From: Planctomycetaceae bacterium
Lineage (GTDB): Bacteria > Planctomycetota > Planctomycetia > Pirellulales > UBA1268
Direction: 5' to 3'
DNA length: 14,057 nucleotides
NCBI GenBank assembly: GCA_002862165.1
Contig: PKCL01000418.1
Span: 1 to 14,057, forward strand
Shown here: piece after piece, positions 1-6,262 of the stretch
Layout of the letters: the number at the start of each line of letters is the position of its first letter
Position numbering within the stretch: the stretch's first letter is position 1
Position numbers and translations under genes: made by a program
The notes under the pieces: generated by a model
What the model was told of the DNA's origin: nothing
Seen by the model: the letters and a program-made list of their open reading frames with translations, nothing else
The model's database searches: none

Positions 1-714
1 GCTGGTGGTGGGGGCATAGGTAGCAGTTTTGAGTTTGTGCCAGATCCATCGAGTCGGTTTGGAATTCGTCAGCAGCGATGGCTGGAGACGATGTTTGGCG
101 ATGGAACGATTACGCTGCGTCCGGTGACGTCGCGTGATGCTGAAGGGAACAGGTACTTCTCATGGAAGCAGGGTGACAAAGAAGAACGTGTCCCGACTTT
201 CGCTGAGGCTCGTAGTAATGTTGAAAAAGCGTGGCGAATTGTTGAAGCTCGTCCCATTGCCTTAAAGGAAGCAACTGCACTTGTTGATAAAACAGGTGGC
301 AAAAGTTTCAAAGAGGCTCTGTCAGAGTCAGAATTTGAGCAAGTGAAAGAGATTGGTCCCTTCACGTGGCTTACGCAGGGAGATGTTGGTGTAAACGGGG
401 CACCAGTTTTGTCATCGCCAGAAGGTCTCGTAATGCCGGGCAACAAAATGATGCAGAAGATTTTTTCGATTGCCGAAGGCCAGAGCGTTACCGCTTTTAA
501 TGAACCAAAAACAATCTGTTATGTAATCCGCTTGCTTGAATATAAGCCAGCAGATGAAGAGCTACAAAAGCGATTTGAGGGAGTGCTTGGTGATCAGAGG
601 CGATTGTCCATGGTTGCTCAGACAGCGTTTGCTGAGGTGTTTATGGATTGGATCGCGAGCCTGGAAAAAGATTTAGAACTCACTTGGATTCGTGATCCGA
701 GACTTCCACGGTAG
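1..714 (+). CDS. C-terminal part of a parvulin/SurA-like protein (partial)
   Basis: The frame is open from base 1 to the TAG at 712-714, giving 237 residues of a protein whose N-terminus lies outside the window; the GTG at 37 is internal to this open frame and need not be a start. The visible part starts with a Gly-rich segment, then a Trp-containing region, a charged helical stretch around residues 65-110 (VEKAWRIVEARPIALKEA) and a segment with FTWLTQG. A later part reads IFSIAEGQSV followed by CYVIRLLEYKPADEELQKRF. The pattern of long helices followed by a 'phenylalanine-x-leucine/isoleucine-x-x-Gly' strand and a 'xVIxLLEYxP' strand resembles the end of PpiC/SurA/PpiD-type peptidyl-prolyl isomerase-like proteins, which act outside the cytoplasm as folding factors. 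I see no complete catalytic parvulin domain, so the function is inferred. It ends facing glgB, 78 bp away. That it is a real gene is near certain; the family name is tentative. Confidence 0.72.
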   Translation, partial: AGGGGIGSSFEFVPDPSSRFGIRQQRWLETMFGDGTITLRPVTSRDAEGNRYFSWKQGDKEERVPTFAEARSNVEKAWRIVEARPIALKEATALVDKTGGKSFKEALSESEFEQVKEIGPFTWLTQGDVGVNGAPVLSSPEGLVMPGNKMMQKIFSIAEGQSVTAFNEPKTICYVIRLLEYKPADEELQKRFEGVLGDQRRLSMVAQTAFAEVFMDWIASLEKDLELTWIRDPRLPR

Positions 715-718
715 CGGT

Positions 719-748
719 AAAAATATCTTCACGTAAGTGTCTTGAAGA
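719..748 (-). terminator. Possible weak terminator of glgB
   Basis: On the minus strand, downstream of the glgB stop, TCTTCA (748-743) can pair with TGAAGA (731-726) and is followed by TATTTTTA. The stem is only 6 bp and AT-rich with an 11-nt loop, so this is a weak candidate. It is the only terminator-like element in the 78-bp convergent gap between the partial plus-strand gene and glgB. Confidence 0.25.
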
Positions 749-792
749 CTTTCAGGTGCTTAGGGTAGAAATCTGGCTCTCGGGCCATTCCT

Positions 793-2691
793 TTATTGCG
801 TGTGCGGCACGGCCGAGGGCTTCAGGGCGATGGCTGCGAGTGGAGGTACCGTAAGTGAGACCGAATGCTTGCGGCCGTGGCAGGCGATTGACTCGCAGGG
901 TAGTCGATTCTCATTGAGAATATTGCTGCCACCGAGGTGGGCAGCATCGCTGTTGAAAATTTCAGTGTAGTAGTCAGCGAGAGGCACCCCCACTCTGTAG
1001 TCTCGTCGAGGCACGGGTGTGAAATTGTAAACAATGGCCAGGGTGTCATTTTGAGCGACACCTTTCCTCAGAAAACTAATGATACTTTCGTTCCAATTCT
1101 GGCAATCAATCCATTCGAACCCTTGCCCATCGAAATCTATTTGATGAAGCGCCGGCTCCTGTCGTAGAAGTGTGTTGAGTTCTGCTACCGTCTGAGAGAT
1201 CCCGCTGTGATGGTTATCTTCAAGAAAATGCCAGGAGAGGCTTTCGTCAAAGTTCCATTCTTGTGGCTGTCCGAATTCATCACCCATGAATAAAAGCTTT
1301 TTTCCAGGGTGAAACCACATTAATGAATAGAGCAGCCGCAAGTTTGCGAATTTCTGCCAACGATCTCCAGGCATCTGATTGAGTAGAGAGCCCTTACCAT
1401 GGACAACTTCGTCATGAGAAAGTGGAAGGACAAAGTTTTCATGGAATGCATAGATCAAACTAAATGTTAATTCGTCATGATGATACTTTCGATGCACTGG
1501 ATCTTGTCGCATAAATCGCAGCGTATCGTTCATCCAGCCCATGTTCCACTTAAGACTAAATCCAAGACCACCAGTGTGAGTTGGGCGAGAAACCCCGGGC
1601 CATGCCGTTGATTCTTCTGCAATCGTCAATGTTCCAGGGAAATGGTGATGCACTTGGACGTTGAATTCCTTGAGGAATTCAATTGCTTCAAGGTTCTCTC
1701 GGCCACCGAATGCATTTGGTATCCATTCTCCATCGCGACGGCTGTAATCCAGGTAAAGCATCGAAGCGACTGCATCGACCCGCAGCCCATCAACGTGGTA
1801 ATAGTCGAGCCAGAACAGTGCAGATGAAATGAGGTAATTCGTTACTTCATTGCGACCATAATTGAAAATAAGGGTGCCCCAATCTGGGTGTTCACCTTTG
1901 CGAGGGTCTTCGTGCTCGTAGAGAGCGGTGCCGTCTAGGCGTCTGAGCCCATGATCATCTTTTGGGAAGTGTGCCGGTACCCAATCAATAATTACGCCGA
2001 TACCTGCTTGATGGAAACTATCAATGAGCGACATGAAATCTTGAGGCGTGCCGAATCGACTTGTTGCAGCAAATAAGCCGATGGCCTGGTATCCCCAGCT
2101 TGCAGAGAGGGGATGCTCTGTCGGTGGAAGAAACTCGACATGGGTAAAACCCATGTCGATGCAGTAAGGAATAAGTTCCCGTGCAAGTTCGTCATAGGTT
2201 AGCCAGCGATGTGGGGTCTCTGCCGGTCGCTTCCAGCTGCCGAGGTGAATTTCATAGATTGATATTGGCTCACTAAACCAGTCTCGTCGTAGCCTTTGTT
2301 CCATCCATTGAGTGTCTCGCCAGGCGTAATCGCGTAAGTCTGTGACAAGAGAAGCAGTCTGTGGGGGCATCTCTGCCGAATAACCGTAGGGGTCAGCACG
2401 GTCAATAGTGCCCTCGGTAGTTTGGACGCGAAATTTATAGGCATTGCCAGGCTTTACACCAGATACAAATAGGTGCCAGATTCCAGATGGAGTCAGCTTG
2501 GACATCGTATGGGAATGGCCAGCCCAGTTGTTGAAGTCACCAACGACACTCACCGTCTGGGCATTTGGTGCCCAGATCGCAAAATGGACGCCTTGATTGC
2601 CATCAAGCGTGCATAGTTGTGCTCCTAGCTTGTCGTAGCTTTTCCAGTGTTTTCCTTCACCAAGGAGATGTAGGTCGTAATCAGTCAGCAT
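793..2691 (-). CDS. glgB: 1,4-alpha-glucan branching enzyme (GlgB)
   Basis: A 632-residue GH13 enzyme that cuts alpha-1,4 glucan chains and re-attaches them as alpha-1,6 branches, in cytoplasmic glycogen synthesis. An N-terminal CBM48-like domain is seen at about 25-110 (HFAIWAPNAQTVSVVGDFNNW). The catalytic barrel follows, with SIYEIHLGSW at 144-153, EFLPPTEHP near 186-194 and DWVPAHF near 236-242. The nucleophile is D306 in DGLRVDAVASMLYLDY, the acid/base Glu is in IAEEST (E359 or E360), and the third Asp is D427 in LSHDEVVHGKGS. A C-terminal beta domain ends the protein. It lacks the extra N-terminal module of the roughly 730-residue E. coli enzyme and matches the short form. The start MLTDYDLHLLGEGKHWKSYDKLGA fits the family N-terminus well. 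No Shine-Dalgarno is visible before the ATG. It stands alone here: no glgA, glgC, glgP or glgX is in the window. Confidence 0.97.
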   Translation of the reverse strand: MLTDYDLHLLGEGKHWKSYDKLGAQLCTLDGNQGVHFAIWAPNAQTVSVVGDFNNWAGHSHTMSKLTPSGIWHLFVSGVKPGNAYKFRVQTTEGTIDRADPYGYSAEMPPQTASLVTDLRDYAWRDTQWMEQRLRRDWFSEPISIYEIHLGSWKRPAETPHRWLTYDELARELIPYCIDMGFTHVEFLPPTEHPLSASWGYQAIGLFAATSRFGTPQDFMSLIDSFHQAGIGVIIDWVPAHFPKDDHGLRRLDGTALYEHEDPRKGEHPDWGTLIFNYGRNEVTNYLISSALFWLDYYHVDGLRVDAVASMLYLDYSRRDGEWIPNAFGGRENLEAIEFLKEFNVQVHHHFPGTLTIAEESTAWPGVSRPTHTGGLGFSLKWNMGWMNDTLRFMRQDPVHRKYHHDELTFSLIYAFHENFVLPLSHDEVVHGKGSLLNQMPGDRWQKFANLRLLYSLMWFHPGKKLLFMGDEFGQPQEWNFDESLSWHFLEDNHHSGISQTVAELNTLLRQEPALHQIDFDGQGFEWIDCQNWNESIISFLRKGVAQNDTLAIVYNFTPVPRRDYRVGVPLADYYTEIFNSDAAHLGGSNILNENRLPCESIACHGRKHSVSLTVPPLAAIALKPSAVPHTQ

Positions 2692-2711
2692 GTTTAAAAC
2701 GAAAAAAGAGA

Positions 2712-2742
2712 ATTATGAAAACAAACAACAGGAATTTGTCAA
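2712..2742 (-). promoter_or_regulatory. Candidate sigma70-type promoter of glgB
   Basis: On the minus strand there is a perfect TTGACA (2742-2737) and, 19 bases further, CATAAT (2717-2712). The spacer is longer than the usual 17, which weakens the call. The -10 box ends 20 bases before the glgB ATG, so the transcript leader would be only about 13 nt and has no Shine-Dalgarno. Confidence 0.45.
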
Positions 2743-2925
2743 AGCCGCAGTTGATGAATTTGTGACGGAGGATCAACGATCGATAAAAGGGCTAAGGTAA
2801 TCGTACTGCTGAATGAGGATCCATGCAGGCATGAAAGAATGTTTTAGGGGCAGGTTGTCCCATCTGCAGCGACAGTGCGACCTGCAGGGGGGGATTGAAA
2901 GCAAAAGTGTTTGCTGGCCCGGCAA

Positions 2926-2960
2926 TAAAAGGCCCGCCGACGAAAAGTTCATCGGCGGGC
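2926..2960 (-). terminator. Rho-independent terminator of the amidotransferase-like gene
   Basis: On the minus strand GCCCGCCGA (2960-2952) pairs perfectly with TCGGCGGGC (2940-2932), and the stem continues inward after one mismatch (GAA/TTC). It is followed directly by CTTTTATT. The strong GC stem plus T-rich tail, 48 bp after the stop codon of the gene ending at 3009, is a textbook intrinsic terminator. Confidence 0.88.
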
Positions 2961-3008
2961 TCAATTATAAGATCTTGATCAAGCCGCTACGAAAAGCATC
3001 TTGTTCGA

Positions 3009-3755
3009 TCAGGCTACCAGACGCATCGCTGGTATTTCTCCAGTAATCCCTACAACAAATTCCTCAAAAATCTTCGCATCAAGAGCAGATGCGGAATCGG
3101 CTTCTGGGTGAAATTGTGTACCAATTGCAAGCCAACCTTCAATATCACTTTCAATCGCCTCAATGACTCCATCTGGAGATCGAGCAGTTATCCGGAATCC
3201 AGACGCAAGATCATCGATGGCCATGTGGTGCATGCTATTTACACGAATTTCACCATCGCCATAAACGCGTTCCATTGCAGAATCTGGTTCTACAAGAAGT
3301 CCATGACGGTGAGCAGTGTCGAGTGGGTCTTTGTGTGGGATCGCTTGAGGTAGATCCTCAGGAAGATGAAGGTAGAGTGTGCCGCCCTCGGTAACATTGA
3401 GAAGTTGCATCCCACATCCTATGGCGAGCACTGGTAGATGTCTTGCGCAGACCTGCTTTACCAACATTCGATCAAAGTCTTCACGCCTGTGGTCCATATT
3501 ACGAACTGCAGGGTGTGGCATATAACCATCTCGCTGGGGATTAAGATCTGCGCCCCCGATTAGGACAACCCCATCCAGAGTGTCGAGTACTCTCACGAGA
3601 TCATCTTCATCCTCGAGAGGGGGCAGGACAAGCGGGATGCCTCCTGATTGAATAATATTCTCATAATAGCCTGCAGCTATGAATGAAAGTGAGGCGTGCT
3701 CTTTACAACTAGAGCGAAAGTCCATATTGATTCCGATTACCGGTTTGGCTGCCAT
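3009..3755 (-). CDS. Class I glutamine-amidotransferase-like protein (peptidase C26/PuuD type) with displaced cysteine
   Basis: A 248-residue protein of the gamma-glutamyl-GABA hydrolase/peptidase C26 family. Active members hydrolyse gamma-glutamyl amides in the cytoplasm using a Cys-His-Glu triad. The start MAAKPVIGIN is chosen because AAGGAA precedes the ATG by a few bases and the family fold begins there; the frame stays open upstream to a TTG at 3971. Visible features are GVVLIGGADLNP (62-73), VLAIGCGMQLLN (109-120), GGTLYLHL (124-131), VNSMHH (172-177) and QFHPE (214-218). His216 and Glu218 of the triad are present. The nucleophile elbow is not normal: family members usually read GICRGMQ, with Cys where this protein has Gly113, while Cys114 sits one place later. 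Codons 113-114 are GGA TGT (3419-3414), so this is not a frameshift. It may be inactive, altered, or a non-hydrolytic relative. It lies downstream of miaA and has its own terminator. Confidence 0.9.
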   Translation of the reverse strand: MAAKPVIGINMDFRSSCKEHASLSFIAAGYYENIIQSGGIPLVLPPLEDEDDLVRVLDTLDGVVLIGGADLNPQRDGYMPHPAVRNMDHRREDFDRMLVKQVCARHLPVLAIGCGMQLLNVTEGGTLYLHLPEDLPQAIPHKDPLDTAHRHGLLVEPDSAMERVYGDGEIRVNSMHHMAIDDLASGFRITARSPDGVIEAIESDIEGWLAIGTQFHPEADSASALDAKIFEEFVVGITGEIPAMRLVA

Positions 3756-3996
3756 GAAAGTTCCTTCTTCGAGCAACTCTTTTGAGTGTCCGTGCCACTC
3801 GTCCTTGAGTGGCAACTTCGAACCCTGCGGCGTGAAGATATGGCTCCTGAAAAACAAGACAAGGACTTTTTCGATTTTGTGGTTGGTGACACCTTCAACC
3901 ACAAGATAATGTGCTAGCACTTTCTGTGCTAGCACAGAAAGTCGTCTGGCACGAGATTTGCGCAATGCCAATCAGATTATTATGAAGCTCGGATGG
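3756..3996 (-). promoter_or_regulatory. Hairpin-rich leader upstream of the amidotransferase-like gene
   Basis: This 241-bp gap follows miaA and holds three perfect inverted repeats. The first, at 3919-3942, is a 24-bp palindrome. The second is a 9-bp stem, TTGTGGTTG (3877-3885) with CAACCACAA (3896-3904), closed by a 10-nt loop. The third is an 8-bp stem, TGCCACTC (3793-3800) with GAGTGGCA (3807-3814), closed by 6 nt. No ATG occurs on the minus strand in this stretch. As RNA it would be a long folded 5' leader, but I cannot match it to a known riboswitch. The same stretch is also open in frame with the downstream gene, so an N-terminal extension of up to 72 residues from a TTG is an alternative reading. 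Confidence 0.5.
3911..3942. repeat. Overlapping palindrome and direct repeat
   Basis: The self-complementary decamer GTGCTAGCAC occurs at 3911-3920 and again at 3926-3935, 15 bp apart. The second copy is the centre of a perfect 24-bp palindrome at 3919-3942 (ACTTTCTGTGCT and its complement). Two tandem dyads at a 15-bp interval could be an operator, or the palindrome could be the transcription end of miaA, but no T-run follows it. Confidence 0.8.
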
Positions 3997-4914
3997 TCAC
4001 GCGGAGAGCCAGACGGCATCAGGAAAACTTCGGAACCAGGTTCGTTGACGTTTTGCTAGCTGACGGGTCCGCTGTTTTGTTTTTGAGATAGCTTCCTGCT
4101 TAGTGATTTCACCCCTGATGAATGCGAGGGATTCTTTGTAGCCAGCAGCTTGCGCTGCTGTGGTACCAATGCCAAAATGTTTTTCAGCAGCTTCAGTCTC
4201 TTCTATGATACCGGACTCGAACATGGCTTCGACACGCTGGTTGATTTGGCTGTTGAGTATTGTCCGCGGGTGATCGATGACGAGTATAGGACATGGAAAA
4301 AGCTGTGTTTTTGAATCGTCTGCCGGAGTCCAAGATCGCTTGTGATTAGTTCCGGCGGTTTGCATGATTTCAAGAGCACGGATAATACGTTTTGAGTCAT
4401 TGGGATGAATTGTTGCAGCAAGATCTGGGCGGCTTTGTGCGAGTTTCTTATGGAATGCCTCGGGACCAAGGCGGTTGAGCTCGTCATTTAGAGTATGCCG
4501 CAGTGCATGGTTTACTGGGGCAAAGTCATCGAGGCCATCTCGCAGGCATCGAAGGTATAGTGGAGTGCCCCCAACGACAAGAATTCGTCGACCACGATTG
4601 CGACAATCCTGAATCACCGTGCGTGCTGCAAGAAGCCAGTCCGAGACAGTGAAAGCTGTTGCAGGGTCTACGAGATCAAGGAGATGATGAGGTGACTCGG
4701 CCTGTTCTTGCAAAGTCGGTTTTGCTGAACCGATATCCAAGCCCCGGTATACTGCAACTGAATCAGCACTAAGAATGTCGGCGTTAAGTCGTCGTGCCAG
4801 ATGAATTCCTAAAGCAGTTTTACCTGATGCGGTTGGGCCTGTAAGGATTATGCAATCACTTGCTAATTCAGGCATTGATGCTGACATTGAAGCTTTGGTG
4901 TCGAGGGGGTGCAT
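3997..4914 (-). CDS. miaA: tRNA dimethylallyltransferase (MiaA)
   Basis: MiaA transfers the isopentenyl group of dimethylallyl diphosphate to N6 of adenosine 37 in tRNAs that read UNN codons. About 305 residues, the usual size. The P-loop GPTASGKT lies near residues 26-33, then DSVAVYRGLDIGSAKPT (family form DSMQVYRGLDIGTAKP), VGGTPLYLRCL (family GGTGLYI), the substrate region with RIIRALEI, and a basic C-terminus (RTRQLAKRQRTWFR) matching the conserved 'TRxxAKRQxTWFR' tRNA-binding segment. A GTG sits directly before the chosen ATG and could be used; a later in-frame ATG at 4887 is also possible. No clear Shine-Dalgarno is seen. The gene diverges from hisE with about 60 bp between the starts and is followed by the hairpin-rich leader. 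Confidence 0.96.
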   Translation of the reverse strand: MHPLDTKASMSASMPELASDCIILTGPTASGKTALGIHLARRLNADILSADSVAVYRGLDIGSAKPTLQEQAESPHHLLDLVDPATAFTVSDWLLAARTVIQDCRNRGRRILVVGGTPLYLRCLRDGLDDFAPVNHALRHTLNDELNRLGPEAFHKKLAQSRPDLAATIHPNDSKRIIRALEIMQTAGTNHKRSWTPADDSKTQLFPCPILVIDHPRTILNSQINQRVEAMFESGIIEETEAAEKHFGIGTTAAQAAGYKESLAFIRGEITKQEAISKTKQRTRQLAKRQRTWFRSFPDAVWLSA

Positions 4915-4975
4915 CACATGGTACAGTTAAAGATTGAAGTATGCGGTAAAAGGATCTTTTGGAGAACCAGTAGTA

Positions 4976-5329
4976 ATGAAATCAGGCAGTCCGAACCAGT
5001 TCGATGACCAATCAGTTGGCAGGATTTTTGGGCAACTTGAGAGTATTATTGTAAGTCGTAAAACATCAAGTTCAGAGAAATCGTACACAAGTAAGCTTCT
5101 TACTGCAGGTGTTGTAAAGATTGGGTCGAAAGTTACTGAGGAAGCTGGTGAACTTGTTGAGGCGGCCATGAACGAGTCCGATGAGCGAGTTGTCTCAGAG
5201 GCAGCAGATCTGTTTTATCATGCTATGGTGTTGTTGGCATGTCGCGATTTAACTCTAAAGCAAGTAGAAACGACATTGGCCGGACGTTTTGGTGTTTCAG
5301 GAATTGATGAAAAGGCATCGAGGGAGTAG
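4976..5329 (+). CDS. hisE: Phosphoribosyl-ATP diphosphatase (HisE)
   Basis: HisE hydrolyses phosphoribosyl-ATP to phosphoribosyl-AMP, the second step of histidine synthesis. The 117-residue product shows the all-alpha MazG-like fold signature: LESIIVSRK at 21-29, SYTSKLLTAGVVKIGSKVTEEAGELVEAA from about 36, and VVSEAADLFYHAMVLL near 72-87. The metal-binding acidic residues are in EEAGE (55-59) and ExxD (E75, D78). The ATG at 4976 was chosen because GGAGAA precedes it at 4961-4966; the frame also stays open to a TTG at 4934, which would add 14 residues without family resemblance. It is a stand-alone HisE, not the HisIE fusion. It is followed by hisG on the same strand and probably shares a transcript with it. 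Confidence 0.93.
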   Translation: MKSGSPNQFDDQSVGRIFGQLESIIVSRKTSSSEKSYTSKLLTAGVVKIGSKVTEEAGELVEAAMNESDERVVSEAADLFYHAMVLLACRDLTLKQVETTLAGRFGVSGIDEKASRE

Positions 5330-5350
5330 CAGTATTGTGGCTACAATTTT

Positions 5351-6259
5351 ATGTCGAAGTTCCACGCAAGTAGAGAAAGTATGAAGAAATCTAGATCAGA
5401 AGACGTAGAACGCCTGCTTCGTATTGGTATTCCGAGTAAAGGGCGACTGTCAGAAGTGGTCGCTGAACTGCTCCATGATGCAGGTCTTTCGTTTCGCCGT
5501 GTGTCTCGTTCGTTGTTTGCTCGGTGCCGGGATGTCCCGGTTGAAATCGTTTTTCTGCGAACTGATGACATCCCTATCCTCACAGCAGAGGGCGCTATCG
5601 ATCTTGGTATTACTGGTGCTGATCTTGTTGCTGAAGCAGGAGTCGATCTTATTGAAAGACTTTCTCTTGGTGTAGGTAGCTGCCGGTTGGCTCTTTGTGT
5701 GCCAGACCATGCAGAGATCGTATCACCTAAAGATTTGCATGGCCGGAGAGTTGCTACGAGTTTTCCTAAAATCACTCGTGACTGGTTAGCTCAGCATGGC
5801 GTTGAAGTACATTTAGTTGAACTTTCTGGCAGCGTTGAAATCATGGTATCTCTCGATGTCGCGGATGCAGTTGTCGATCTCGTTGAAACGGGAAGTACCC
5901 TAGCAGCCAATCGTCTTCGTGTGTTTGAGGACATTGGTTGCTATGAGACCGTACTCGTGCAAAATAAGGCCGTGGTTGACACCGATATGGCCGATCGCAT
6001 TGTTCGTCGTCTCCAGGGAGTGGTCATAGCACGAACATGGACGTTACTAGAATATAATGTGCCCCGAAGTCGGTTAGCCGAGGCAGAAAATATTACTCCG
6101 GGATTTAATTCACCAACAGTGAGCGCTCTAGAAGAGACAAGTTGGTGCTCTGTTCGGGCGATGGTGCGAAGGAATGAAACCCACGAGATCATGGAAAAGC
6201 TTGAATTAATAGGAGCATCCGCCATTATTGAGACGGATATTTCGAACTGCAGGCTGTAG
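5351..6259 (+). CDS. hisG: ATP phosphoribosyltransferase, long form (HisG)
   Basis: HisG condenses ATP and PRPP to phosphoribosyl-ATP, the committed and feedback-controlled step of histidine synthesis. The N-terminal catalytic part shows LRIGIPSKGRL (23-33), GAIDLGITGADLV (81-93) and the PRPP loop DAVVDLVETGSTLAANRL (172-189). The C-terminal domain from about 229 (LLEYNVP to the end, with MEKLELIGASAIIE) is the regulatory HisG_C domain. The 302-residue length and this domain make it the long, histidine-inhibited form that does not need HisZ. The start is uncertain: ATG 5351 gives 20 residues before the conserved region, ATG 5381 gives ten and has GAGAAAG just upstream. It starts 21 bp after hisE. 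Its TAG is three bases from the stop of the convergent amidohydrolase gene, leaving no room for a terminator. Confidence 0.96.
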   Translation: MSKFHASRESMKKSRSEDVERLLRIGIPSKGRLSEVVAELLHDAGLSFRRVSRSLFARCRDVPVEIVFLRTDDIPILTAEGAIDLGITGADLVAEAGVDLIERLSLGVGSCRLALCVPDHAEIVSPKDLHGRRVATSFPKITRDWLAQHGVEVHLVELSGSVEIMVSLDVADAVVDLVETGSTLAANRLRVFEDIGCYETVLVQNKAVVDTDMADRIVRRLQGVVIARTWTLLEYNVPRSRLAEAENITPGFNSPTVSALEETSWCSVRAMVRRNETHEIMEKLELIGASAIIETDISNCRL

Positions 6260-6262
6260 CGG

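Larger units (their letters stand above)
2692..3008. other. Intergenic region between glgB and the amidotransferase-like gene
   Basis: This 317-bp gap separates two minus-strand genes. It holds the terminator of the upstream gene (2926-2960) and the candidate glgB promoter (2712-2742). Between them at 2850-2885 is an imperfect hairpin: GCAGGT-TGTC pairs with GACA and, after a 5-nt bulge, ACCTGC. Two CTGCAG palindromes lie at 2864-2869 and 2882-2887. The short open frames here have no family resemblance and I do not call a gene. Confidence 0.6.

Noticed and set aside
3815..3826. GGGTTCGAA on the minus strand, like the T-loop of a tRNA or tmRNA
   Set aside because: The flanking bases do not form a T stem and there is no matching acceptor stem or CCA end nearby.
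5341..5775. 144-codon minus-strand open frame
   Set aside because: It is antisense to hisG and its Ser/Arg-rich composition is that of a shadow frame.
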